This document shows, piece after piece, positions 35,463 to 47,268 of a stretch of 64,000 nt of DNA; the stretch's first letter is position 1, and every line of letters begins with the position of its first letter. The notes under the pieces were generated by a model, which was given only the letters and a program-made list of their open reading frames with translations, had not been told where the DNA came from and searched no databases. This DNA comes from Capniomyces stellatus (Eukaryota > Kickxellomycota > Harpellomycetes > Harpellales > Legeriomycetaceae): positions 438,043 to 502,042 of the forward strand of contig LUVW01000011.1 of assembly GCA_001661515.1 (NCBI GenBank), given 5' to 3'. The position numbers and the translations under genes are program-made.

Positions 35463-35835
35463 CTTGATTTTAGAGTTGTAAGATTGCTTTCTTGATTGAG
35501 CGTTTATTCACTTGCTTATTTATTTATTTTTAGGTTTTTTGAAAAACAAAATAAAAACAACAAAAGATAATTCCTAACCAGCTAAATGCTGATTAAATAC
35601 CATCTAATTCTAATTCATTTTTCTTTTACCTTATCTAAAATTTATTTTTCTTCTATCAATTAGTTTTCCTAGTCTTTTTTTGTCTGTTTATTTTTCTTTT
35701 TTTTTTATTTTTCTTTTCTCTGCTTTTTTTATGTGGTTTTCTTTTTTTTTTTTACTTTAATTGAAAATTATAAAGCCAAAATGGGGTGATTATTTTTCAC
35801 CCAATTAATCGATATTAGTTAATTTACCTATTTAT
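35463..35835. other. COX12 promoter region
   Basis: T-rich, with several TTTTTTCTTTT stretches on plus (A/G-rich on the coding minus strand). I see nothing else. Confidence 0.6.
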
Positions 35836-36357
35836 CTAATTATGGAGCTCCTCAACGGTTTTATCCACTAAGTTGGAGGGAAACTCTGCCAAATTCCAGA
35901 TATCAAGTCGACAATGCTGCAGTTTTATTATCATCATTTTAAGGCAAAAGCAAAAGCAAAAGCAAACAGTTTCCCTTAATACCAATGATTAATGCCTTTT
36001 TCAGAAAAGACATCTTTGTTGATCCCCAAGGGTTCAAACAAATCTCAACAAGGATGTACAACCCAACTTTCCAGCTTTAAAACCAAATTTTCAGCTCTAA
36101 AATCAAATTTAATTGAAAATTACTTGGTGATCGCCATGATCAGTTGCTTTATCAACTAAACTGCCAATGCAGCCATCAAATTGTGTTCTACCAGCATCAA
36201 CAACGCTGGTAGTAAGACCAGTGGTAGTAGCAGCAGCAGTGACAATGGCAGTGATTAGTGTTGAGAGTGCAATTTTGGTTCTCAGTCGGATTTTTCTTCT
36301 TTGAAATGTTGTGTTCTCATAAAGCTCTTGATTAAAAAACCTCAACGTCTAGCTTGG
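35836..36357 (-). CDS. Unrecognised small gene, partial model (at least two exons)
   Basis: A minus-strand exon reading RLRTKIALSTLITAIVTAA (a likely membrane helix) and ending ...DHGDHQ at 36124 is followed by GTAATT. An exon 35836-35916 after CTGCAG begins H-C-R-L-D-I-W-N-L and ends EELHN-stop; the two join in phase 0. The upstream limit is unresolved. A CTAG acceptor near 36349 would start the larger exon, and no ATG lies in frame between there and the helix. At least one more 5' exon is therefore needed. The part seen encodes about 100 residues with one hydrophobic segment. The product is not recognised. Confidence 0.35.
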
Positions 36358-36918
36358 TCGCATGGGCTTTGTAAATCTATACTTTTTCGTGTAGATGTTA
36401 TGTCGTTGTCGTTGTAATTTATAGTAGCATAAATGTACTTGCCATAAACAAAATTGTAAACAAAAACAATCAAGTTATTTTTGATGAACAATCTAGAAAT
36501 GATGAAAAAACCTGACGAGTTGGAACTATTTTCTGACAATTTGGAACTAATTTTAAGCTAAAGTAGTACAAAGAATTTATAACAAGCCCCAATCAAGCAG
36601 TAATGAATTTTCACATTCTTGAAGTGATATTTTGTTCGCTTTATTTGAACTGAACCTCGAGTATTTAAAATAGCCCTTTAAAAAGGCAAATTTGGTTTAT
36701 TTAGCTAGTTTACTTATTCTTTCAAGGCATATTTTGTTAAATAAATTGAAAATAAATAATCCATCTAACAATTGACCAAAACGAATAAATGAAGTAAAGG
36801 GAGTTCGGTTGTTTATAAAGTATTTGCATTGAAGCTCGAACCCACCTTTTTATACAATAAACAAGCACAACATACCAAGCAGGAATCCGAATCAACAAAG
36901 AGTAAGGGGGAACAAATT
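36358..36918. other. Divergent intergenic region before the kinase gene
   Basis: AT-rich. It probably holds the 5' exon(s) of the small minus-strand gene and the kinase promoter. The kinase frame is open back to about 36829 but without an ATG until 36919. Confidence 0.5.
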
Positions 36919-39900
36919 ATGAGTAGGAATGCGACATTGAGTAGCAATGATAGGAAGAGATCTAGTTTATCGCTGATATACCAAGGGATAAAATCTCGAT
37001 TGAGTTTGAGCCGAAGAGCCTCGTCTAGGGAAAACAAACCAATAAACATCAGTAAAAATCCAACAGAACACACTGAAACAACAAACGCTGGAAATAACAG
37101 CAATAGCGTTAGAGATAGCGGACCGGCTGGGGCTGAAAAAGAAAGGAGACAAAGCAGCTATCCGAAAGCCGGGCTGAAAGTGACACAAGGAATTGTACCA
37201 ATTATCAATGAAGACGTAAATAGCGAAATCAGTGGTAGTGATAGTATAACGCATAATAAGGAAAGGGGAGTGGACACAGAGTCTGTTTCATATGAAAAAG
37301 GAGTTTTGGCTGGAACGAGTAAAATAATTGAAGACAGAAAAAATGATAACAGAAAAAATGCTAAGAAAGGAAACGATAGTAAAGGAAATAAAGACGGAAA
37401 AGATAGCAGGTTATCTACTGACAGCTCGGCTATAAAGAAAAGCCAGGCTATATATGATTGTCTCACTAGACCAGAATATGACGAAGGTGAAGAGGAAGGT
37501 GCCACGGAAGACTCAGTTGAAAGCGGGAGAGTTAGGGTAAAGGTTATTAACGCAAGCCAAAACCTTGTGAATTTTGGTAAGTTAAACACAGCAGATATTT
37601 ATACCAAGCACAAAGTTGTGATGGCAAGAGATAAAGCAGAGTTGGATGGTGGCGATAGAAAAGTGGGGTTAGCGGATGAAAAAGAACATACCAAAAATAT
37701 AAATCGAGCGTTATCAGCATTGAGCCTGAAAAAAGGTCGAGACACTAAAGGTCATAAAAGTGAGAGTGATATACTAAGGAAGAATGAGGCACAGGTGCAG
37801 GAAACGCACAGTATGATTGTGGACTACGATTTAGTGACAGGAAAGAAGATGATCAACCAATACATGATCGGAAAGGTTCTTGGGACTGGGGTGCACGGGA
37901 CGGTTCGACTGGCAAAGGATGTGAATGATGGTAAGAGATATGCAATAAAGATTGTGGAGAAGCGATCAACAAATGGAAACATCCGGAGAATGAGGGGTAT
38001 TTCGAACATAAACAATGATGCGTTTTCAAGATATGACATTGAAAGTCTGCAAAGAGTGCGGAGGGAAATAGCGATACTGAAGAAATGTAGACATCCTAAC
38101 GTAGTCAAATTGAAAGAGGTGATTGACGATGTGAAAGCCAAAAGAATTTTCTTGGTTCTCGAGCTTGTTGATAAAGGAGAGATAAAGTGGCAGACAAACG
38201 ACAAGAGTCCGGTTTTGACAATAGACGAGACTCGGAGGATATTCAGAGGGCTTGTGCTGGGTATCGAGTACCTGCATAAGCACGGGGTGATCCATCGAGA
38301 TATTAAGCCAGCAAACCTGCTGCTGACAAAGACAGGGATAGTCAAAATATCTGATTTCGGGGTTTCGTATCTCGGGCGACGAAAAGAAGGTGAGTTTGAT
38401 TCGGGCAGTAGACACGGTGATGAAGACAGCCTAGGGTTTGGCGGCGCGGAAGTTTCTGGCAACGGAGACATTCCTGGCAGAAGACAGAGCCACGACGTTA
38501 GGTTTACCAAGGGTACTAATGGGAAAAGCAAAAAAGATAGCAACAGTAAATTGGCTTCACGCAAGTCGCTTCTAAGCAAAGTCTCTATTATTTCATGGAA
38601 TAGAAAGAAAAGTAACAGCGACATTTCCAAAAACACTGAGAACAGCACGAATGTGTCAACAAAGATCCAGCTGGACAACAGGTCAAGCTCTGGGTCAAGC
38701 TTTAGGGAGTATGATTCATCAAACGGACACGTGGTGAAAAACAGAGAGTCGTTCGTAGCTGATGTCTCTTCGTTTGATAGCAGCAGAAGCAACGGACTTG
38801 CTGGGGCTAGCGAAATAGACCTGTCTGATACTGACGAGTTTATGTCATCGAACCACAGTTTGCCAAGCGACCTTTCTAGCGAGCACAGCGACTTTGGTGC
38901 AGATGAGGCGTGTGATAAGAGTGGAGACGAATTTCCAGGAACACAGGAATCACGTTTATATAGTGGGAACTTGGATGGAAATATATTTGGGCGTGAGGAG
39001 GGGAGCCTTAAGCAAAGATTTGTGATTAACGAGTCGTTTGGTTTTGGTGCTAAACAAGACTCAGAAACCAAGCAGAGGCTAGGCGAAATGGGCGAAATGG
39101 GCGGTGCTGGGCTGGTCAAGGGTTCTGTTCTGTATAAAAGCTCCTCCTCGGACTTTTCAGACGCATCCACCGACAGCTCAACGCCAATCCCAGCGTACTT
39201 GAAAGGCATTATTAAGCCTCGTCATAGGCCAAAGCGCGCGCAAAAAGGCAGGGGTAAACACAGCTCTAAAGCCAAACTTGCGGGAAAAGACAGCGAGGTT
39301 GCCACCGGAACTTTGGCCAAGGTCTTTTTGGAGCCAGAGTATGTGGATGACGAAAAAGAGCTTGCAAAGACCGCCGGAACCCCCGCGTTTTTTGCGCCAG
39401 AGCTGTGCTGTGGAGAAAAGGAGCTGCACAAGATTCTGCTTGAAAATCGGCTGAGGATTTTGTCGATGAGGAAGAACAACGTTGGTAATTTCAAGTTCAT
39501 GTCTAGAAACCTCAAAAGCGAAAGTTTCAGCAACGGAAACAGTAAGATCAACAGCAGCAACAGTAACGCCAGCTTTATCCGAGACTCAACAAACAGTTTT
39601 ATGAGCGGGAATAGCAATGTGAAAAACTCTCCGAACGTAGAGAAACTTAAGAGAGTCGAGTCTCCGAATCTATCAAATTTGATGATGGGACCATTGGTTT
39701 CGTCAGAGCCTTCGGTGGCCAGACCTACCAACCACCAAAACCCACATATAGCTGGCTGTGATGTTGGTGGCCATACTGACAACATTAACATCAAAAACAA
39801 CAACAACAAAAGCCTTAGTAATAACAACAACAACATCCGATATTTAACAGCCAATATCGGCACTACAAGCACAAACAACATGACTTCAGACTTTGGACCA

Positions 39901-40539
39901 CCCAACATTACATTGGCCAAAATCGACAGCGAAACGGGCTTGTTTGTTGACGATAACGACGACAACCCAGACTTTCTCTCGCACCACAGCAAGAGCCATA
40001 GCTGCAATGTAGATCATCACTCTTATCACGACCAGGACACAAGCGAAAACAGATCAGACACACATTCGTTTAGCGACTCGGATGGCGACTCTAGAGTCAA
40101 GTCGACAATAACGTTTGCTATTGATATTTGGGCCATGGGCGTAACGCTGTATGCCTTTGTGTTTGGGAAATTGCCATTTTTTGCTTCTAATGAATATGAG
40201 CTGTTCAACGTGATTCCTTACAAACAGCTCGAGTTTCCAAATATTCCAAAAACCAGGTCCAACAAAAATTTACTTGATTTGCTAAGCAAGATGCTAGACA
40301 AGGACTACAGGACAAGGATCACAATAAGCCAGATTAAGAAACATCCGTGGGTAATTGAGGACCTTCCTAGCAACAGCAGATGGGCTTATTCTGGGACAGA
40401 TCAGTTCAATAACGACAGCAACAGCATTGTTACTGCAAATGCTGATGATCTGAACAACGCCCTTATCAGCAAGAAAATCCAGAGCGGTATATTCTCTGTT
40501 AAAAAGGGCTTGCAGTCATTTATCAGATTGAAAAGCTAA
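36919..40539 (+). CDS. Ser/Thr kinase of the CaMKK/SAK1/Ssp1 type with split catalytic domain
   Basis: A single exon gives 1206 aa from the first ATG (36919). Residues 1-310 are polar and disordered. The catalytic domain starts near residue 312 with IGKVLGTGVHGTVRLAKD. The VAIK-type lysine is K344 (YAIKIVEK), the catalytic loop is HRDIKPAN with D461, and the DFG is at 479-481. About 345 residues of Ser/Asn-rich sequence then separate DFG from TAGTPAFFAPEL (APE 826-828), against some 20-30 in usual kinases. Another 240 or so separate APE from DIWAMG (D1069). Subdomains X-XI follow (LLDLLSKMLDKDYRTRIT). The TAGTPAFFAPE motif and the region after HRD point to upstream kinases of AMPK (Sak1, Tos3, Elm1, Ssp1, CaMKK). 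All catalytic residues are present, so activity is likely; activation of SNF1/AMPK is inferred. Confidence 0.85.
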   Translation: MSRNATLSSNDRKRSSLSLIYQGIKSRLSLSRRASSRENKPINISKNPTEHTETTNAGNNSNSVRDSGPAGAEKERRQSSYPKAGLKVTQGIVPIINEDVNSEISGSDSITHNKERGVDTESVSYEKGVLAGTSKIIEDRKNDNRKNAKKGNDSKGNKDGKDSRLSTDSSAIKKSQAIYDCLTRPEYDEGEEEGATEDSVESGRVRVKVINASQNLVNFGKLNTADIYTKHKVVMARDKAELDGGDRKVGLADEKEHTKNINRALSALSLKKGRDTKGHKSESDILRKNEAQVQETHSMIVDYDLVTGKKMINQYMIGKVLGTGVHGTVRLAKDVNDGKRYAIKIVEKRSTNGNIRRMRGISNINNDAFSRYDIESLQRVRREIAILKKCRHPNVVKLKEVIDDVKAKRIFLVLELVDKGEIKWQTNDKSPVLTIDETRRIFRGLVLGIEYLHKHGVIHRDIKPANLLLTKTGIVKISDFGVSYLGRRKEGEFDSGSRHGDEDSLGFGGAEVSGNGDIPGRRQSHDVRFTKGTNGKSKKDSNSKLASRKSLLSKVSIISWNRKKSNSDISKNTENSTNVSTKIQLDNRSSSGSSFREYDSSNGHVVKNRESFVADVSSFDSSRSNGLAGASEIDLSDTDEFMSSNHSLPSDLSSEHSDFGADEACDKSGDEFPGTQESRLYSGNLDGNIFGREEGSLKQRFVINESFGFGAKQDSETKQRLGEMGEMGGAGLVKGSVLYKSSSSDFSDASTDSSTPIPAYLKGIIKPRHRPKRAQKGRGKHSSKAKLAGKDSEVATGTLAKVFLEPEYVDDEKELAKTAGTPAFFAPELCCGEKELHKILLENRLRILSMRKNNVGNFKFMSRNLKSESFSNGNSKINSSNSNASFIRDSTNSFMSGNSNVKNSPNVEKLKRVESPNLSNLMMGPLVSSEPSVARPTNHQNPHIAGCDVGGHTDNINIKNNNNKSLSNNNNNIRYLTANIGTTSTNNMTSDFGPPNITLAKIDSETGLFVDDNDDNPDFLSHHSKSHSCNVDHHSYHDQDTSENRSDTHSFSDSDGDSRVKSTITFAIDIWAMGVTLYAFVFGKLPFFASNEYELFNVIPYKQLEFPNIPKTRSNKNLLDLLSKMLDKDYRTRITISQIKKHPWVIEDLPSNSRWAYSGTDQFNNDSNSIVTANADDLNNALISKKIQSGIFSVKKGLQSFIRLKS

Positions 40540-40796
40540 TTTGTGAACCACTCTTGATAAGCTGTAACTTTGTGACCCAGCTCCTCGTTTGGTGTTTGTT
40601 TTATTTATTTTTTTGCAATAAAATATTTAAAAACGTTAATAAATGCTATACTTTTCTATAATTAAATCTAATCCCGATAAATAGGTGAAGGCTCCTATTT
40701 ATCAAACAACTTGTACATATCAATTATTTCACAGGGCGTTAAAACAGCTGTGAACCATGGTGGCTCGACCACCCTTTAATGAATATATATATATTA

Positions 40797-42142
40797 TTAA
40801 CTAGGAAGAGCCCATCCGTTAGTGTTCCCGTTCAAGTAGCCGCCTTTTGAGCCTGCCCTCTTGCTTCCAGTCATAATGCTGCTAATTGTCATACTTGATT
40901 TGAACATTGGGTGCTCGCTAAGCGGGTGTACTGTGTTTCTGGTAAAGAATCCCATTATCGATGGCGGTGACTCGCTATTGCCTTTTTCATCATCTGCCGT
41001 GCTGCTTGAAATATTTAGCACAAATGGACGCTCTTTATTTCCACTTATTACCGAGTTTATAAATTCCTCTATCAAACATAGTTTAAGTTAGGAATCAGTA
41101 ACCACCACTTTCCATCATCCCACCACTCGCGCATCACCGCAGTCATTTATTATAATAGACATCAAGCTAAATTGTAAAAATAGTAAACTTAAACTGGGTT
41201 CTTCATACCTCCACTTTCAGAGTCTGGAGTAATTGGCGCAATTGCCCCCTTTCCGCTGATATCGGCATTTACGCCCTTTTCGCCGATTGGCCTTATCTTG
41301 ACTGTGTTTTTTTTAAACCCCGAGTCTGACTCCGAGTTTGGCGGTGTTGGCTCGCCTACAAATCGTATTTTAATTCATAGTATTGGTCAGCTCCTTTTTA
41401 TTAATATTGAAATTGATCAGCTCTCTACCATCGTTTTTATACACTCTTATATTGCAATTATGAGTAACTTGTAACATTTGCATTTTGACTCTTATATCGA
41501 CATTTATCCTTCTACCACTTTTACATCTACGCCACCTACAAATTTCGAGAATTTCTTTAGCGTTGCTATTTACCTAAATCAACATTCTTCTTATTTCTCG
41601 CATTTGGGTTAAACGCCTTGTTTGCTACTGGCTTTCTCAACTGTATTCCTGTAAATATCACCTCTGCATAGTTTTTATTATTGTATTCTTCGTTGATCTG
41701 TTCCATTTTACTCCTGACATTGTTGCGTTTTTGGTTCTAATAATAGAATGGTGTCAAATGAACATTAATGTCTGGATGATGTGTAATCGCACATAAACTT
41801 TAGTTTGTGGAGTTGTGTAGATGCGTACATTCACAAACCCTACCCACTCTAGTAACTTGAGTGAATGCATTGAATACATTAAGAAAATTGTCAGGAATTG
41901 TATTATGGCCTAGTTATGTTGACTCGCGCTTTAGTTACCTTTTTTTTCAATTCTGCATTTCTTTTAATTTTAATCGCCACTATTGCTACAGTCACAAGAA
42001 GAACCAACACAGCAATCGATATTACAATAGCCATGTTCTCGCGGATACTTTTGGTCAACCCATCTTTAATTTCTGACATCTTTTGGCTGTTTAGTAGGTT
42101 TCCAAACTCTGCCTTCTTGTCAAGTTTCTCAACGTCGCTCAT
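40797..42142 (-). CDS. Single-pass membrane protein, unknown function (4 exons)
   Basis: Exons 41939-42142, 41574-41736, 41209-41355 and 40797-41068 join in phase to 261 aa. One membrane helix lies at about residues 36-57 (MAIVISIAVLVLLVTVAIVA). It is preceded by a short polar N-terminus and followed directly by a basic stretch (KIKRNAELKKKNQKRNN), which predicts a cytosolic C-terminal tail. The rest is Ser/Pro/Asn-rich and probably unstructured. All donors are GTAACT, GTAAAT or GTATGA, with ATAG/TTAG/GTAG acceptors. I recognise no family. Type I or tail orientation is a guess from the positive charges. Confidence 0.7.
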
Positions 42143-43551
42143 AACTCCAACCTGTTTTCTCCCTTTTATTTAATTTCTAATTTCTAATTGAATTTATATA
42201 ACTGTTACAATCTGTGTAATCAGCCCTTGATACTATCTGGTATGACAATGTAGATACTTTGCTAATCTTATGTTGTATACCACGTGCTTACTATAGCGTA
42301 GTCTGAAAACTGCTGCTTTAGCTTATTTGGCGTGATTTGGTTCTAATATATTTCTGGATATTTCGAGTGTTTTTAGTATGAATTAATAACGGTTTCTATA
42401 ATCACATGTATTGTAGTAAAAAAAAACGTTTGTTAAAGTAAAAGCCTACTCTTGGTTCTTTCTTATTATTTCTTTTTATTTATTTATTGATGTTGATGTT
42501 CATTTTGATATTCACGTTGATATTTCTCATTTAACAATTTTTATATGCTTTTACACTAGTATTTTTCTGTTTTTGCTACTAGAAATAAAGAGCATTTTCC
42601 AAGTGCTTGCTGCTCAAGCAACGATTTGAAGTACTGATTTAATAGCATGTAACTTTTCCATATACTCTCACTCTTGTTTAATGGTTTAAAAACGATCTTC
42701 AAATATGTTCTTACACTGCTACATAAAGCGACCCGAGTTCTTAATCTACCAAGTTTATTAGCACTTGATCTAGTTGTGGTGGTTTAACTATGTTTGCATT
42801 TAAATAATAGAAGCGATTAGAAATGCTTTATTAAATTAATGTTTTGGAATGTTCGATTTTATTACTCTTTTCAAGCTTTAATTAAAACGCTTTATGTCGA
42901 TCAAATACCTCTAATACTAATAGACCCGATATTACATTCTTTTTATGTTTATCAACTTCTTAGTATAGTATACCTACACTGGCTCTTTCTACTGTCATTT
43001 TTTTTACATTCGCATCATTGTCTACTCGCCTCCCATTAGCCTTGATTTGTTGTGAATTCTAAAACCAACTAAGCCACTAAAAAGGAACAAGATACAAAAA
43101 AATGTTCTGCACTGACACATAAAATACGGGTTTAAACCAAGACAAATGCCAGTTTAGAAGATTTAGATCGATCCATGGCTAATGGTGCATCACAACTAAC
43201 CAAGCTGCATCATCCTTGACTTGATGCTGTGTACAAGTTGATAAAAACATGTTGTTGCCTCATTTATCTTTCATTAGGGTCATCTAAAACCGTTTTCAGG
43301 TTTTATCACAATAAATCGATTGACTAATTAATTAATCGATTTAGACATGCTTAGTAAGAGTTGTATTGTAAAAGAGTCAACTGTTAAATAATTAAATTCT
43401 AAAAGTCTACTCTAATGTAAACTGAACATGAAATAGTGTATACTATGAGCAAAAGTAATTTGTGTCTATGGTAAGTCTTGGTAAAGTGGTGTCAGGCTTT
43501 TTTTTCTTTCAGCGTCAGAGTTTGGTCTAAGGCAGCATAAAAGCAATTGGT
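42143..43551. other. Intergenic 1.4 kb
   Basis: No exon or RNA gene could be supported. It is AT-rich, with short T-runs and an ATTAATTAAT palindrome-like stretch near 43326-43337. Confidence 0.55.
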
Positions 43552-45897
43552 TTACTCTTCAATAAAATCCAGCTCCAACCCCTCCCCAAAGTCCCAAATG
43601 TTAATCTTTTGATCTTGCGTTGTACTGCGTTGTAAGTATATATACATATATAAATAAACAGGTGGTCAGTATTTACAGTTTTTTTTTCAATCAAAACAAA
43701 GTCAGGTAGCACCTAATCGTTTTACCAAATAGCTGACGCAAAGTATAAAGAAATTCTCAATAGTTCATGCACTACATACCTTATTATCTTTGTCATGCTG
43801 CACTGGACGTCAAAAACCCAACTGGTGTGGTCATTGGAAAAATCCAGCAACAGCTTACCCTCTTCAATGTCCCAAACCTTTACAGTCTGGTCATATGACC
43901 CAGATACCGCTCGCTTGCCTCCCACAAAGTACAAGGTTCTTACTAGGTCGGTATGGCCAACCAGCGTATGTCTACATTCGCCCGTTTCTGCATCCCAGAC
44001 CTTTATAGTATGATCGTTTGAGCCAGAAACAATGGTTTTCCCGTCGAATTGAACACACGCCAGCCCTCTTAGATGCCCTTTATACTCGTTAATGTTTTTG
44101 CCTGTTTCAACATCCCACATCTTTATGGTTGCATCTCCAGATGCAGAAATAAACACACCGCCTTTTAAGCTGATGGCATTTACTGGCCCGTTATGTCCAT
44201 ATAGCGTGCGGATAATCCGGCCATTGGTTCTATCCCAGATTTTGATGGTGCAGTCCTTGGAGCATGTTATTATGTACTTGCTATCAAAAGTGACATCCAA
44301 AACACCAGAAGAGTGACCTTGTAGTACAAAAACCTGTGTTCCTGACTTCCAGTCCCAAACTATTGCGGTACAATCGCTGGAGCCCGTAACCAGGGTGTCA
44401 GAGTCAAACTTTAAGCATAGAACCGAGGCAACATGTCCTGTTAGCGTTCGGATACACTCATAGGTTTTGATGTCCCACTCCTTAATTGTTCTGTCACGGG
44501 ACCCTGTTACAATCTTGTCCTTGTCAAACTGTAGGCAGTAAACACTATCGTGATGTCCAACTATTGTGTGCACTTTATCAATTCCTTTAGTCCACCGTCT
44601 ATCCAAAAAGTAGTAGTTTTTATATAAGCTTTGCCAATCAACAGAGTTGGCACTGTTTAGGGAACCGTTATTCTGTGACTTTATAATTTCCAGTCTGCTA
44701 GGTAAAAGGTACTTGTTTCTTGGTCTGCTATATGACCTGCTGTTTGGTTTTCTGCTTATATTGTTGTTCGCAGACCCCAGATTGCTTTGCTCGTACAAGA
44801 CATTTTTATTATTGGCTAGGCAGTTTTTAGACTTGATCTGGAATTTTTTTGTTAAACTGTTCAAGTCGCTCAATAGATTTGACATATCTAGCTTGTTTGC
44901 TTTAAATGTGTTTATTGTTCTTTTTTCGTTATTGATGTAGTACTGGTGCCGGTGATGGCTTTTATTTATGTTGTTCTTAAGGCTTGATAGATATTTTTCG
45001 GTTGTGGTGTCACTGCTGCTAAATGACTTTGATGCTTCAAGTACTTTTGAGGTGCGCCACTCGTTTTTCTGCAAAAACAGCCTTTTCCATGGCTCGTCGC
45101 TTTTAATGAATTGGTTCCATTGTTTGCAAACAAGTTTCAGCTGAAAGATCGTAGGGAACCCTGCAAATGATACTATTCTCATTGCAACTTCGTATGGCAA
45201 ATCGTCCACAAAATCTATTCAAAAGCAAAACACCGTTACGATTAATAAATAAGTTCCTCTGACACTTGTACTTATTTGTGCTTCAGGTTTACGGACCAAA
45301 AATGCAAATGGCGAGGTAAAAATTACCTAAACTGGATCTACAAATATACTGTGTTGATCCATTTATGATGTTGTTGGAGCTGAATCTTTTCTCAAAACTT
45401 GTAACCGAGTCCCTTCGATTGATATGCTCCTTTGACTTGAAGACTGCCTTTTTTAAATGCCTAAACACATACACACAAAGGCAGCAAAGATTAAAACGAT
45501 GCTATACTCTGGCAGAAAGAGGAAAAAACTGCATACTAGCCTTTATAAAGACGTAACTGTGCGTTGTTAATGTATACTTTGTGTACCTGTAGCTTGCAGT
45601 GTTGTCGGTCAATGGGATATTAATACTCCTCGTCTTGGTAAAGCCTTCTTCAGACTTTGAAGCGCTTTGGCTCAGTTGCTGATTCCGTTTCCTGCCTCTC
45701 TCCTCTATAACACAGTACTCAACTTTATTAGCAATGGTACAGCCCGCTATTTTGGATTAAAAGGTTGATATTTATATAGCGTGTTTATATTTTAAACAAC
45801 CAGTTCATTGATGTTTAGAAATACCTCCATTGCCACACATTAATATATCACCATCCCCATCTTCGCTGCCAACTGTGACTCCTGTCTCCACGTCCAT
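43552..45897 (-). CDS. F-box/WD40 protein, beta-TrCP-like
   Basis: Five exons (45825-45897, 45587-45704, 45327-45460, 43780-45214, 43552-43624) join in phase to about 610 aa. Residues about 106-155 form the F-box (DFVDDLPYEVAMRIVSF...LVCKQWNQF), which binds Skp1. From about residue 323 at least six regular WD40 repeats follow, each ending in WD (IKEWD, AIVWD, IKIWD, IKMWD, IKVWD, VKVWD), and a last blade is completed by the final exon (KINIWDFGEGLELD). Such proteins are substrate receptors of SCF ubiquitin ligases. Repeat order and phrases such as TGSRDRTIK and SASGDATIKMWD resemble beta-TrCP/Lin-23 more than Cdc4, but this is a judgement by eye. Between the F-box and the propeller lies an Asn/Ser/Lys-rich linker. 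The first exon's ATG directly follows an AG, so a further 5' exon cannot be excluded. Confidence 0.82.
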
Positions 45898-47195
45898 ATC
45901 TGTTTAATATCACTGTTTGTTAGTTAAAATTAGAAAAAAAAATCGGTTAGCTTGTTTTGTATGTGTATAGTGTCTCTACACATTCGTATAACGGCCAAAC
46001 TAAAATTATGTTTTGAGTGTTTTTTTTTGTGTGTATCTAGTAGGGAGCTAATAAGGGCATATTCAAAATACAATGGCTTTTATAAAGACTGTCTATTCAA
46101 GCACGCTTTTGTATTTATGACATAATTTTGTAATATAAAGGTACGTTATGTTCATGTTAATACGTTGCCATTGAGTAAACTGCTCTTTTTAGTAATGCCC
46201 GAGTTTTTTTTGGGAGGGAGGGCGAGTGAGGTTCTGAAGGAAAAAAGTATGTTTTTTTCATTGCAGAATAACTTGATTAACTAGTTTCTGGCCTTTGGGT
46301 CGTTTGATGAAAGTAAATTGTGAATAAATTTGGATTTTGTTTTTGCAGTAGCTTCATAATGTGCATAAACAATAATTAAGTATAAACTAAGTGCATCAAG
46401 AAAACATGAATAGCGGGGTTCCAGTATTACAAAGATTGACTAGAACTATTTGCCACTACTATATTTCTGTTCAAGTTTTTTCTTCTATTGATCTACTAAA
46501 GCTTTTAGTTTATTAAAATTTGGAGCGTTATTTTAATTTTAGTACCTTTAAATTTAAACTAGTCAAATAAAGCGTAAATTAAAATAAATCTAGATCAAAG
46601 GCCAACTTTTTCTTGCTCATAATATCTATTAAATGATAGAACCAAGGTAATATATATATTAAAAGCAGCTCATCGAAAAAGACCAATAACACTGTGTTTA
46701 CAAAGGCCATTTGTTTGTAGTCGGCAACAACAAGCAAACACTTTAGCTACTAGGGTCAGGAACTTTATAGGGTTACCTTGCATTCTATACCAATGATCTC
46801 ATAAATGCAACTTGCTTGAAATAGAAATAGTAGAGCGATGTTGATAATCACTGAAAGTATTTTGTTATTATTTTGACCATTGGTAAGTGGAAATTAGCCA
46901 AATTAATAATGATCTGGAACGTATATATATATATATAAGCACAATGATCTAAAGAAGGTACATTTTAGTTTTAAACTCGATGCTAGCCACGGTTACTAAT
47001 ATTTATATATGCATACAGGCATTCTGGGCTAGTTTTGCCCTCAAAGCTCCCATATTTACTTTAAATTGTAAATTAAAAAAATATGCGCTTGGATAGCATC
47101 GTCGTCGTCATATTCACAATCATCGCCATAATCAATATCATAATCAGCATCCAAAAATATACCAGGTTGGTAATTTCAACAAAAAAAATGTTAAG
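45898..47195. other. Intergenic, F-box promoter to tRNA-Lys
   Basis: No gene is supported. A short ATC/ATAATC-type repeat at 47097-47156 reads as hydrophobic residues on plus and as an Asp-rich run on minus; neither is credible as a gene alone. Confidence 0.55.
47181..47188 (-). terminator. Pol III terminator of tRNA-Lys
   Basis: Eight T residues on the minus strand lie a few bases beyond the tRNA 3' end. Confidence 0.85.
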
Positions 47196-47268
47196 CGCCC
47201 AACGTGGGGATCGAACCCACAACCTTGAGATTAAAAGTCTCACGCTCTACCAATTGAGCTAGCCGGGC
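47196..47268 (-). tRNA. tRNA-Lys (anticodon TTT)
   Basis: The 73-nt minus-strand sequence folds as a cloverleaf. The acceptor is GCCCGGC/GTTGGGC (two G-U pairs), and the D-arm contains A-box TAGCTCAATTGG. The anticodon stem TGAGA/TCTCA encloses loop CTTTTAA with anticodon TTT, and the T-arm contains B-box GGTTCGATCCC. There is no intron. It decodes AAA/AAG lysine codons. Confidence 0.97.

Noticed and set aside
37824..39209. A 461-codon open frame on the minus strand inside the kinase gene
   Set aside because: It is the antisense shadow of the kinase. It is Ser/Leu/Pro-rich with no domain, and the sense frame carries all kinase motifs.
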